Below are positions 1 to 6,123 of a stretch of DNA of 34,430 nucleotides, in pieces. Numbering within the stretch: position 1 is the stretch's first letter; each line of letters begins with the position of its first letter. The notes below the pieces were generated by a model that saw only the letters and a list, made by a program, of their open reading frames with translations, made no database searches and was not told where the DNA came from. The DNA is taken from the NCBI GenBank assembly GCA_937873685.1, contig CALMYO010000083.1, positions 1 through 34,430 on the forward strand, given 5' to 3'. The DNA is from an uncultured Paracoccaceae bacterium. Its GTDB lineage: Bacteria > Pseudomonadota > Alphaproteobacteria > Rhizobiales > Rhizobiaceae. The position numbers and the translations under genes are program-made.

Positions 1-1220
1 CTCATCGGCAGGTCGAGCGCCTCCTCGTAGTTTTTCGCGCGCGCAACGGAGAGCACGGGACCGAAGATCTCGGTCTTGTAGATGTCCATGTCCTTCGTCA
101 CGTGATCGAACAGGCAAGCGCCGACGAAGAAGCCGTCCTCGTAGCCCTGCATCTTGAAGCCGCGGCCGTCCACGGCAAGCGTCGCCCCTTCTTCCACGCC
201 GCGGTTGACGAGGCCGAGCACGCGCTTTTGCGCCTCGCGCGTCACCAGCGGGCCGAAATCGACGTCGTTGCCGGCGGTGTAGGGCCCGATCTTCAACGAT
301 TCGACGCGCGGAACCAGCTTTTCCATCAGCGCATCGGCGGTCGCGTCGCCAACCGGCACCGCAACCGAGATCGCCATGCAGCGCTCGCCCGCCGCGCCGT
401 AGCCCGCGCCAATCAGCGCATCTACCGCCTGGTCCATGTCCGCGTCGGGCATGATCACCATGTGGTTCTTGGCGCCGCCGAAGCACTGCACGCGCTTGCC
501 GTTGGCCGTACCGCGCGCATAGATGTACTGCGCGATCGGCGTGGAGCCGACGAAGCCGACAGCCTTGATGTCGTGATCGTCGAGGATGGCGTCCACCGCT
601 TCCTTGTCGCCATTGACGACATTGAGGATGCCTTCCGGCAGGCTGGCCTCGATCATCAGTTCGGCCAGCATCATCGGCACGGACGGATCGCGCTCCGACG
701 GCTTCAGGATGAAGGCGTTGCCGCAGGAAATTGCCGGGGCGAACTTCCACATCGGGATCATCGCCGGGAAATTGAACGGGGTGATACCGGCGACGACGCC
801 AAGCGGCTGGCGGATCGAATACATGTCGATGCCGGGGCCTGCGCCCTCGGTGAACTCGCCTTTCAACAGGTGCGGCGCGCCGAAGCAGAACTCGCACACC
901 TCAAGGCCGCGAATGATGTCGCCCTTGGCGTCGGGGATCGTCTTGCCGTGCTCGCGCGAAAGCGCCTCGGCGAGCTTGTCCATGTCGCGGTGCAGCAGTT
1001 CCACGAACTTCATCATTACGCGCGCGCGCCGCTGCGGGTTCGTCGCGCCCCAGGCGGGCTGGGCTTTGAGCGCGTTCTCCGCGGCCGCGCGCATCTCCGC
1101 GCCGCTTGCCAGCGCCACCTTGGCCTGAACCTCGCCCGTGGCGGGGTTGAACACGTCGGCGGTGCGTCCGCTCGTGCCGGCGACGTGCTTGCCGCCGATG
1201 AAATGACCGATCTGTTGCAT
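1..1220 (-). CDS. mmsA: CoA-acylating methylmalonate-semialdehyde dehydrogenase, C-terminus cut by window edge
   Basis: This enzyme oxidises methylmalonate (or malonate) semialdehyde with NAD and CoA to propionyl-CoA (or acetyl-CoA) in valine and myo-inositol catabolism, in the cytoplasm. About 406 of the usual ~500 residues are visible and the C-terminal fifth lies left of the window. The translation starts MQQIGHFIGGKHVAG and carries the MmsA-type catalytic motif GERCM with the nucleophile Cys near residue 281 (codon 378-380). It also has the NAD-binding VGFVGSTPIAQYIY stretch and the family's FNFPAMIPMWKFAPA segment. The GERCM motif and the overall match separate it from ordinary GQRC aldehyde dehydrogenases. 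The ATG at 1220 has a GGGAGG ribosome site 7-12 bases upstream. It is divergent from a LysR gene at 1541, its likely regulator. A repeat pair sits between the two. Confidence 0.95.
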   Translation of the reverse strand, partial: MQQIGHFIGGKHVAGTSGRTADVFNPATGEVQAKVALASGAEMRAAAENALKAQPAWGATNPQRRARVMMKFVELLHRDMDKLAEALSREHGKTIPDAKGDIIRGLEVCEFCFGAPHLLKGEFTEGAGPGIDMYSIRQPLGVVAGITPFNFPAMIPMWKFAPAISCGNAFILKPSERDPSVPMMLAELMIEASLPEGILNVVNGDKEAVDAILDDHDIKAVGFVGSTPIAQYIYARGTANGKRVQCFGGAKNHMVIMPDADMDQAVDALIGAGYGAAGERCMAISVAVPVGDATADALMEKLVPRVESLKIGPYTAGNDVDFGPLVTREAQKRVLGLVNRGVEEGATLAVDGRGFKMQGYEDGFFVGACLFDHVTKDMDIYKTEIFGPVLSVARAKNYEEALDLPM

Positions 1221-1279
1221 GATGATTCCTCCCTACAACGGTTGCATTTTGTGTACGTTTTGCGATTGCCTGGGCAGCT

Positions 1280-1418
1280 ACCCCCACCCCTGACCCCTCC
1301 CCTCAAGGGGGACGGCGAGGCCTCGCAACCGACGCGAACTCAGTAACTCTATCGGTAGAAAAGCCACCAAGCGCCAGTCTCCCCCTCCCCCTTGAGGGGA
1401 GGGGTCAGGGGTGGGGGT
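1280..1418. repeat. Inverted pair of GC-rich intergenic elements (fixed-centre type)
   Basis: Two 32-base arms, 1280-1311 and 1387-1418, are perfect reverse complements. Each contains ACCCCCACCCCTGACCCC followed by TCCCCTCAAGGGGG. The 75 bases between them show no gene. The same arm recurs exactly at 14639-14675 and 14754-14790, so this is a dispersed repeat. It lies inside the divergent mmsA/LysR control region. Confidence 0.9.
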
Positions 1419-1449
1419 GAAGCACTTTGCCGGTGCTTTTCACAGTCAC

Positions 1450-1465
1450 CCTGTTACTAAACAGG
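1450..1465. promoter_or_regulatory. Palindrome in the mmsA/LysR control region
   Basis: CCTGTT and AACAGG form 6-base inverted arms around a 4-base spacer (ACTA). It lies 75 bases before the LysR start, in otherwise non-coding DNA. It could be part of an operator or promoter. No function can be assigned from sequence alone. Confidence 0.3.
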
Positions 1466-1510
1466 AAAGCACGCCGGCTTGCGAAACTCAACGCTGGCCC
1501 TTAAGCAACC

Positions 1511-1530
1511 GTTGTGCAATTTCGCACAAC
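1511..1530. promoter_or_regulatory. Candidate LysR operator (dyad next to the regulator's start)
   Basis: GTTGTGC and GCACAAC are perfect 7-base inverted arms around 6 bases, ending 10 bases before the LysR ATG. LysR-type regulators commonly bind interrupted dyads (T-N11-A) and repress their own genes. Position and symmetry fit autoregulation, but this is inference. Confidence 0.45.
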
Positions 1531-1540
1531 GGGCGCGCCG

Positions 1541-2419
1541 ATGAACTGGGATGATGTGCGCATTTTCCTCGCCGTGGCGCGCGCCGGGCAATTGCTCTCT
1601 GCCGCCCGCAGGCTCGGGCTGAACCATGCGACGCTGAGCCGGCGGCTGACCGCGCTGGAGACGGCGCTGCAGGCGCGGCTGGTGATCCGCCGCACCACCG
1701 GCTGCGAACTGACCGCGGAAGGCGTCGCCTTCCTGCAATCGGCAGAGCGCATGGAGGCAGAGTTCATCGCCGCCCGCGCCGCGGCCTCGGGCGCAGCCGA
1801 CATCTCGGGCACGGTACGGATCGGCGCTCCAGACGGTTTTGGCATCGGCTGGCTTGCACCAAGGCTGGCTCCGTTGATCGAGCGCCATCCGGACCTGACG
1901 ATCCAACTGGTGCCGGCGCCGCGCGCATTCTCGCTGTCACGCCGCGAGGCCGACATCGCAATCACCGTGGAGCGACCGCAAAGCGGACGGTTGGCGGCGC
2001 GCAAGTTGACCGACTACGCGCTGCGCCTCTACGCTTCGCCGGGTTATCTGGAACGACATGGCGCACCGGTTGCGCCGGCCGATCTCGCCAGGCACCAGCT
2101 TGTCGGCTATGTCGACGACCTGATCTTTTCGCCCTCGCTCAACTACACTGGCGAAATTGCGCCCGACTGGGCGGCGCGCCTCGAAATCTCGTCTGCGCTC
2201 GGGCAGGCCGAGGCCGTGGCGGCCGGCGCCGGCATCGGCATCCTGCACGCCTTCGTCGCCGCCGGCCGGACGGACCTGCAACGCGTCCTGCCCGACAGCG
2301 AAATCCGCCGTGCCTATTGGCTCGTGGTGCACGAAAACGAGCGCAGCCTGCCACGCATCCGCCTCGTTGCCGACTTCATTGCGCAGGCCGTGGCGGCAGA
2401 GCGCGAGGTTTTCGGATAG
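1541..2419 (+). CDS. LysR-family transcriptional regulator, probably of mmsA
   Basis: A 292-residue DNA-binding regulator. Residues ~1-60 form the winged helix-turn-helix (VRIFLAVARAGQLLSAARRL, then LNHATLSRRLTALE). Residues ~85-290 form the periplasmic-binding-like effector domain with the usual DGFGIGWLAPRLAPLIERHP opening. The ATG at 1541 is preferred to an in-frame GTG at 1514, because the protein then begins MNWDDVRIF as relatives do and the GTG lies inside a dyad. No Shine-Dalgarno is visible before 1541. Divergent placement against mmsA suggests it controls that gene and itself in response to a catabolic intermediate. The effector is unknown. Confidence 0.9.
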   Translation: MNWDDVRIFLAVARAGQLLSAARRLGLNHATLSRRLTALETALQARLVIRRTTGCELTAEGVAFLQSAERMEAEFIAARAAASGAADISGTVRIGAPDGFGIGWLAPRLAPLIERHPDLTIQLVPAPRAFSLSRREADIAITVERPQSGRLAARKLTDYALRLYASPGYLERHGAPVAPADLARHQLVGYVDDLIFSPSLNYTGEIAPDWAARLEISSALGQAEAVAAGAGIGILHAFVAAGRTDLQRVLPDSEIRRAYWLVVHENERSLPRIRLVADFIAQAVAAEREVFG

Positions 2420-2471
2420 GGCAACGGGCGGTCGGGCTAGAGCGGTTTGGGAAACGTCGCAACGCGGGGAC

Positions 2472-2632
2472 TTTCCCTCCCCCTTGTGGGGAGGGTCCGG
2501 CCGAAGGCCGGGGGTGGGGGTGAGGACATGTCCACAAACCTATGATTTTCCATGATTTTTGTTGAGCGGTTGAACGACCGTTACCCCCACCCGTCGGCTT
2601 CGCCGACACCCTCCCCTCAAGGGGGAGGGAAA
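2472..2632. repeat. Inverted pair of GC-rich elements with variable central stem
   Basis: Unit 1 (2472-2521) reads TTTCCCTCCCCCTTG, GGGGAGGG, a central palindrome around CCGGCCGAAGGCCGG, then GGGTGGGGGT. Unit 2 (2583-2632) is the same layout on the other strand, with the central palindrome GTCGGCTTCGCCGAC. The outer flanks also share CGGGGACTTTCCCTCCCCC. It lies between the convergent LysR gene and the sensor gene, so it may end transcription from both sides. Confidence 0.88.
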
Positions 2633-2694
2633 GTCCCCGTGTCGCAACGCACCGGTTCCAGACGCATCGACGTTTGCGCCCTTTGCCGTAAACA

Positions 2695-3126
2695 TCACTC
2701 CGAAAGCCTGAGTGGTGAGCGGGGCGGCTTGATCCTCTGGCGCACATCAAGAGGGATCGACGGCAGGGTCTTTGCCAGATCGGCCTGCGCGCGCGCCTGC
2801 AAGGCGGTGGTGGCGATGCGCACCTCGGTCATCGCGGCTTCGAGCGCTGCCACATCGATCTGTGGCGCGCGCATCAATTCCGCCATGCGCGCCCGCGCGA
2901 CGCCAAGCCGCTTCAAATCGGCCAAATAGCTCTCGCGATCGGCCTGGTAGGCAGCGCGAAGCGCCGGGCGCATGGCGCGCGGATAGGCGGTCAGATGCTC
3001 GCTCACCAGCGACACCATCTGTGGATTGCGCCACATCCAGCCGGCAAAGCCGAACGACAGCAGGTTGAGGATAACCGACACGGCGAGCAGCACGCCGAGA
3101 ATGACGGAAAGCCGGCGCGCGGTCAT
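2695..3126 (-). CDS. Periplasmic heavy-metal-sensor-like protein (CnrX/Spy/ZraP type)
   Basis: A 143-residue protein anchored by one N-terminal membrane segment (residues ~5-30, LSVILGVLLAVSVILNLL). A helical, Arg/Ala-rich periplasmic domain follows (PRAMRPALRAAYQADRES, then ARARMAELMRAP). This matches the Heavy-metal_resist/CnrX-like family, whose members sense metal or envelope stress. No His/Cys cluster is obvious, so metal binding is not shown. Its ATG overlaps the stop of the upstream gene (ATGA, 3123-3126), which implies translational coupling. By order (sigma, membrane protein, sensor) it is the likely signal-input partner of the ECF sigma factor. Confidence 0.72.
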   Translation of the reverse strand: MTARRLSVILGVLLAVSVILNLLSFGFAGWMWRNPQMVSLVSEHLTAYPRAMRPALRAAYQADRESYLADLKRLGVARARMAELMRAPQIDVAALEAAMTEVRIATTALQARAQADLAKTLPSIPLDVRQRIKPPRSPLRLSE

Positions 3127-3524
3127 TGCACGAACCCCGAAAGCAGGAAGGCCCCGTCCGCCACGCCGCCAATCGGCGAAAGCTGCGCAGCAAGGATGAG
3201 GAACAGCAGATCGGCCGCCAGATAACCCACCGCCGGCAGGGCGATGACCGACAGGCCAAGCGCCGCCAACGTACCGCGCCCCGGCGCCCGCACCGCAACC
3301 GCACCGCCCGGACGAGCGAGAATGCGCGAGGCCAATGCGCCGTTCGCCGGCAGCCGCGCGGCGGCGATCACGCGGGTCTCGGTCGCCAGCATCTGCGCCT
3401 GCAGACGCCGCGCCGCATCGTCATGTTGCAGCAGGTCCCCGGCTTGCGCGCGCATTTCGGGCGGCCAACGTTCGAGATACGGACCGTAGGTGAGCAGCGC
3501 CATGTCAAATTCGTCCAGTTTCAT
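3123..3524 (-). CDS. Small one-TM membrane protein, putative anti-sigma factor
   Basis: 133 residues beginning MKLDEFDMALLTYGPYLERW. An ~80-residue polar, helical N-terminal part is followed by a hydrophobic segment (~85-113, LGLSVIALPAVGYLAADLLF) and a short tail. I recognise no named domain. The topology (cytoplasmic head plus one membrane span) and the position between the ECF sigma gene (4 bases upstream) and the CnrX-like gene (4-base overlap) fit an anti-sigma factor such as CnrY. That function is inferred from context. The ATG at 3524 has GGGAG upstream and avoids overlap with the sigma gene. A longer in-frame version up to 3599 would be Cys-rich and unconvincing. Confidence 0.65.
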   Translation of the reverse strand: MKLDEFDMALLTYGPYLERWPPEMRAQAGDLLQHDDAARRLQAQMLATETRVIAAARLPANGALASRILARPGGAVAVRAPGRGTLAALGLSVIALPAVGYLAADLLFLILAAQLSPIGGVADGAFLLSGFVQ

Positions 3525-3528
3525 CTTT

Positions 3529-4077
3529 TCATGCTCCCTGCCCTGACAGCCAGTCCCGCAAGCTGCGCCTTGCCCGAACCAGCAATTGTTCCACTGCACC
3601 CGTGGTCAAGCCAAGCGCGGCGCCGATTTCGCCGTTCGCCATTTCGCCCTCCACTGAAAGCATCAGCGCGAGGCGTTGCCGCTCCGGTAGAGCATCCAAC
3701 GCCTTGCGCGTCTCGGCAAGTTCGGTGCGACCGGCATGCTCGCGCGCGGGGTCGGACCGGTCGGCTACCCATTCGGCGATGACATCGAGGCCGATCCAGC
3801 TTTTCAGCCGCTTGCGCCGTCCATGGTCGATGCAGGCGTTCGTCGTGATGCGGTAGAGCCAGGTGGTGAACTTCGCCGCCCCGGGCTCAAAGCTGCCCGC
3901 GTGCGTCCACACCTTCCAGAACACCGATTGCGCGATGTCGTCTGTGTCGGCATGGTTGGCGCAAAAGCCATAGGCGACAGCACGAACCCGCTGCAGGTGA
4001 CGCGAAACGAGCAGGCTGTAGGCCCGCTCGTCTCCCTTGGCGATCTGCGCCATCAGATCGTCATCCGTCGGCTGCAC
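3529..4077 (-). CDS. ECF (group IV) RNA polymerase sigma factor
   Basis: A 182-residue alternative sigma factor. Region 2 (~28-93) includes DIAQSVFWKVWTHAGSF and FTTWLYRITTNACIDHGRR. Region 4 (~126-175) includes LPERQRLALMLSVEGEM and GLTTGAVEQLLVRARRSLRD. There is no region 1.1 or 3, as expected for ECF factors. The start is taken as the GTG at 4077, which has GAGGGG eight bases upstream. The first in-frame ATG (4053) would trim only the first eight residues. It is followed by the putative anti-sigma and sensor genes, so its activity is probably released by a periplasmic signal. It likely transcribes its own cluster. Confidence 0.93.
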   Translation of the reverse strand: MQPTDDDLMAQIAKGDERAYSLLVSRHLQRVRAVAYGFCANHADTDDIAQSVFWKVWTHAGSFEPGAAKFTTWLYRITTNACIDHGRRKRLKSWIGLDVIAEWVADRSDPAREHAGRTELAETRKALDALPERQRLALMLSVEGEMANGEIGAALGLTTGAVEQLLVRARRSLRDWLSGQGA

Positions 4078-4107
4078 CGCGCGCTGCCCCTCGTTTCCGG
4101 CAGAGTC

Positions 4108-4476
4108 TTACCGCCGCGTCACCGTGCGCGTCCACACTCCACCGCTCGGGCCTGTCGCCAGGCCGGTGCGGGCATAGCCATCGGCCGTTCGCGTGGCGAC
4201 AGATGAACCGGTGGCGGTTCGCCCATAAGCGCCCGTGGCGGCAAAGCTGCCCGTACATTTGCCGGACCCGGCGACGCATGTCTGCGTCGCCGTGGACGTG
4301 CCGCCATACGCGCCCTTGCGATCGACATGGCGCGTCAGCACGCCGTCCTGCGCGGTGATTGATTTGTAGGCGGTTGCGCCACGCGGGCCGGTGACGAGGC
4401 GTTCCCCCGCTTCAGCCGCACCGGAAGCAACCAGCAAGGCGGTGGCGAGGAGAACCGGTTTTGCAAATGCGATCAT
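4108..4476 (-). CDS. Secreted Gly/Thr-rich small protein of unknown function
   Basis: 122 residues with a clear signal peptide (MIAFAKPVLLATALLVASG, cleavage probably after AAEA). The mature part is Gly/Thr/Arg-rich, with two GAYG motifs, TGPRGATAYKS near the start and a similar TGPSGGVWTRTVTRR at the C-terminus. Two Cys (QTCVAGSGKCTG) could form a disulfide. The ATG at 4476 has AAGGAG eight bases upstream and is better than the GTG at 4485, which overlaps that site. It is spaced 30 bases from the sigma gene and about 36 bases from the EF-hand gene, all on one strand. Export and context suggest a periplasmic partner or target of the sigma circuit. No function can be assigned. Confidence 0.75.
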   Translation of the reverse strand: MIAFAKPVLLATALLVASGAAEAGERLVTGPRGATAYKSITAQDGVLTRHVDRKGAYGGTSTATQTCVAGSGKCTGSFAATGAYGRTATGSSVATRTADGYARTGLATGPSGGVWTRTVTRR

Positions 4477-4512
4477 GGGATTCACTCCTTTTCTGGAATC
4501 TCTTCAGGAACT

Positions 4513-4977
4513 TCAGCGATTGCCGCGCATGGCGGCAACGACGCCGGCAACGCGGTCAAATTCGACCCGGCTGATCGAACCGTCGCCGTCGATGTCGATC
4601 AGCGGCAGGAACGGGAGCGACCGGCCGAGATACTCCTCGCGCGTCACCGCGCCGTCCTTGTTGGCGTCGAGGCGGGAGAACATCTTCTTGCCGCCTTCCA
4701 TCATCCGTTCGCTGCGACGCTTCATCTGCGCCATGCGCTCGTCGCGCTCGGCGGCGGTCACCTTGCCGTCGCCATCGTCGTCGAGACGGTCGAACATGCG
4801 CAGCCGCGCCTTGTCGATTTCGGCGGGGTCGACGATACCGTCGCCATTGCCGTCAAGAATGGTGAACATCGCGCCAGCGACGACCGGAACGATATTGTCG
4901 TCCTGCGCCGCGGCGGGCGTTGCGATGGCTGCGCCGGCAACGAAGAGGGCGGCGAGCGAGGAAGCGAGAATGCGCAT
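4513..4977 (-). CDS. Secreted calmodulin-like EF-hand protein
   Basis: 154 residues with a signal peptide (MRILASSLAALFVAGAAIA, cleavage near AAAQ). Four EF-hand loops are visible: DGNGDGIVDPAE (~42), DDDGDGKVTAAE (~66), DANKDGAVTREE (~103) and DIDGDGSISRVE (~127). Each has the acidic positions 1, 3, 5 and 12 expected for calcium, except that loop 1 has Asn and loop 3 has Asn/Lys at inner positions. It probably binds calcium in the periplasm. Relatives are common in alphaproteobacteria, mostly uncharacterised. GGAG lies upstream of the ATG. It is the first gene of the sigma-factor cluster, downstream of a candidate ECF promoter. Confidence 0.88.
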   Translation of the reverse strand: MRILASSLAALFVAGAAIATPAAAQDDNIVPVVAGAMFTILDGNGDGIVDPAEIDKARLRMFDRLDDDGDGKVTAAERDERMAQMKRRSERMMEGGKKMFSRLDANKDGAVTREEYLGRSLPFLPLIDIDGDGSISRVEFDRVAGVVAAMRGNR

Positions 4978-5045
4978 GGGTCAGTCTCCGGGTTGGGGCC
5001 GGTTTCTTCCGGCTTGCCCCTGACACGCAGGCACAAGCCGCTCCC

Positions 5046-5070
5046 TACGCACTGAAACGGAAAAAAGTTG
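5046..5070 (-). promoter_or_regulatory. Candidate ECF-type promoter for the sigma/EF-hand cluster
   Basis: On the minus strand CAACTT (5070-5065), 15 bases, then CGTA (5049-5046). An AAC-containing -35 and a CGT-containing -10 about 15-17 bases apart are the usual ECF promoter pattern. Transcription would start near 5037-5040, about 60 bases before the EF-hand ATG at 4977. It was read by eye from a single site, so it is tentative. Confidence 0.4.
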
Positions 5071-5175
5071 AGGCGATATCTTGTCTGAGCACACGTTGCT
5101 GCTCCTCGCCAAGGAGCGGAAGAATCGCCACTTCGAAGAGTTACATCCAACCGAAGACGGCTCAGCGAAAACCGC

Positions 5176-5991
5176 TCAGCGGTCGTCGAGGTCCCATTGC
5201 CAGCGGCGCTGCTGCCACAGCTTCTCGCCGATCAGGCAATCGTACGGCTCGGAAGAAAACTGCGCCGGCAAGATGCGCGCCGGCGGGTGGTAGCCGCCGA
5301 TTTCCAGCACCAGCTTGCGGCGGATCGCTTCGGGAAACTGGTCCCAGTCATTGACCGGGATCATGACCCCCCCCGGCCCGCCGATGACGCAGTTGGTGTA
5401 ATACTCGTCGAGGTTTTCAATCGAGAACGAGCTGGTCAGCCCGCCATTGGTCATCAGCGGCAGGCCGTTGATGACGATGCCGAGCGCAGCCGCCTTGTCG
5501 CGCTGCTCGGTCACCGGCGAGCCCTGGTTGTTCGGCCCGTCGCCGGAAACGTCGATGACGCGGCGCACGCCGTCGAACGCATTGGTCTCGATCAGGTTTG
5601 TTGCATGAGAAAGCGCGCCGGAAATTGAGGTGCGGCGCATGCCGATGCTCGGCGTCGCAAGCACGGCGGCGGACACCGCATCGGCATCGGCCTGACTGGC
5701 GATCACCGTCCAGGGCAGGATTTCGCGCTGGCTTGCCTCGCCCGCCCATTCGAACATGGTGACAGCGATGCGCCCGTGTCCGCCGTCGAGGATCGCGCTC
5801 ACCACGGCGGGGTGGTTGATCGCCGCCGCGTAGCCCTCGCGCTGGATCTGCAACTCGCCCGGGGACATCGAAAGCGACACGTCGACGGCAAGCACCAGTT
5901 CGACATCGACAGGCTCGGCCAGCGCGGGCGCGAGGCAGACAGGCGAGAACATGGCCGCAACGGCGGTGAGGGTGAGATGTCCGTGCCGCAT
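5176..5991 (-). CDS. Secreted DUF1194 (VWA-like) protein
   Basis: 271 residues with a signal peptide ending near APALAEP. A von Willebrand A-like fold follows (ELVLAVDVSLSMSPGELQIQ), carrying the MIDAS-type DVSLS motif at residues 37-41. Later segments RRVIDVSGDGPNNQG and GIVINGLPLM are typical of DUF1194. The family is widespread in alphaproteobacteria and has no established role. The fold suggests metal-dependent protein binding in the periplasm. No ribosome site is evident before the ATG at 5991. It follows the FAD/GcvT gene on the same strand after a 132-base gap holding a hairpin repeat, so it is probably a separate unit. Confidence 0.88.
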   Translation of the reverse strand: MRHGHLTLTAVAAMFSPVCLAPALAEPVDVELVLAVDVSLSMSPGELQIQREGYAAAINHPAVVSAILDGGHGRIAVTMFEWAGEASQREILPWTVIASQADADAVSAAVLATPSIGMRRTSISGALSHATNLIETNAFDGVRRVIDVSGDGPNNQGSPVTEQRDKAAALGIVINGLPLMTNGGLTSSFSIENLDEYYTNCVIGGPGGVMIPVNDWDQFPEAIRRKLVLEIGGYHPPARILPAQFSSEPYDCLIGEKLWQQRRWQWDLDDR

Positions 5992-6072
5992 GATGGCGCG
6001 AAGAATAGCGCGGCGGCGAGGAAAGGCGAGTTACAAATACGAAAGGGCGGTGCGGATTTGCGCACCATTCAT

Positions 6073-6107
6073 GCCGTCATCCCTGGCCTTGTGCCCGGGA
6101 TGACGGC
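6073..6107. repeat. GTCATCCC-type palindromic repeat, terminator-like
   Basis: GCCGTCATCCC and GGGATGACGGC are 11-base inverted arms around 13 bases. A near copy occurs at 26521-26552 and an extended relative at 25280-25376. It sits 17 bases after the stop of the FAD/GcvT gene. It could terminate or stabilise that transcript, but there is no T-run. Confidence 0.8.
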
Positions 6108-6123
6108 GGTAGCGGACTTGCCG

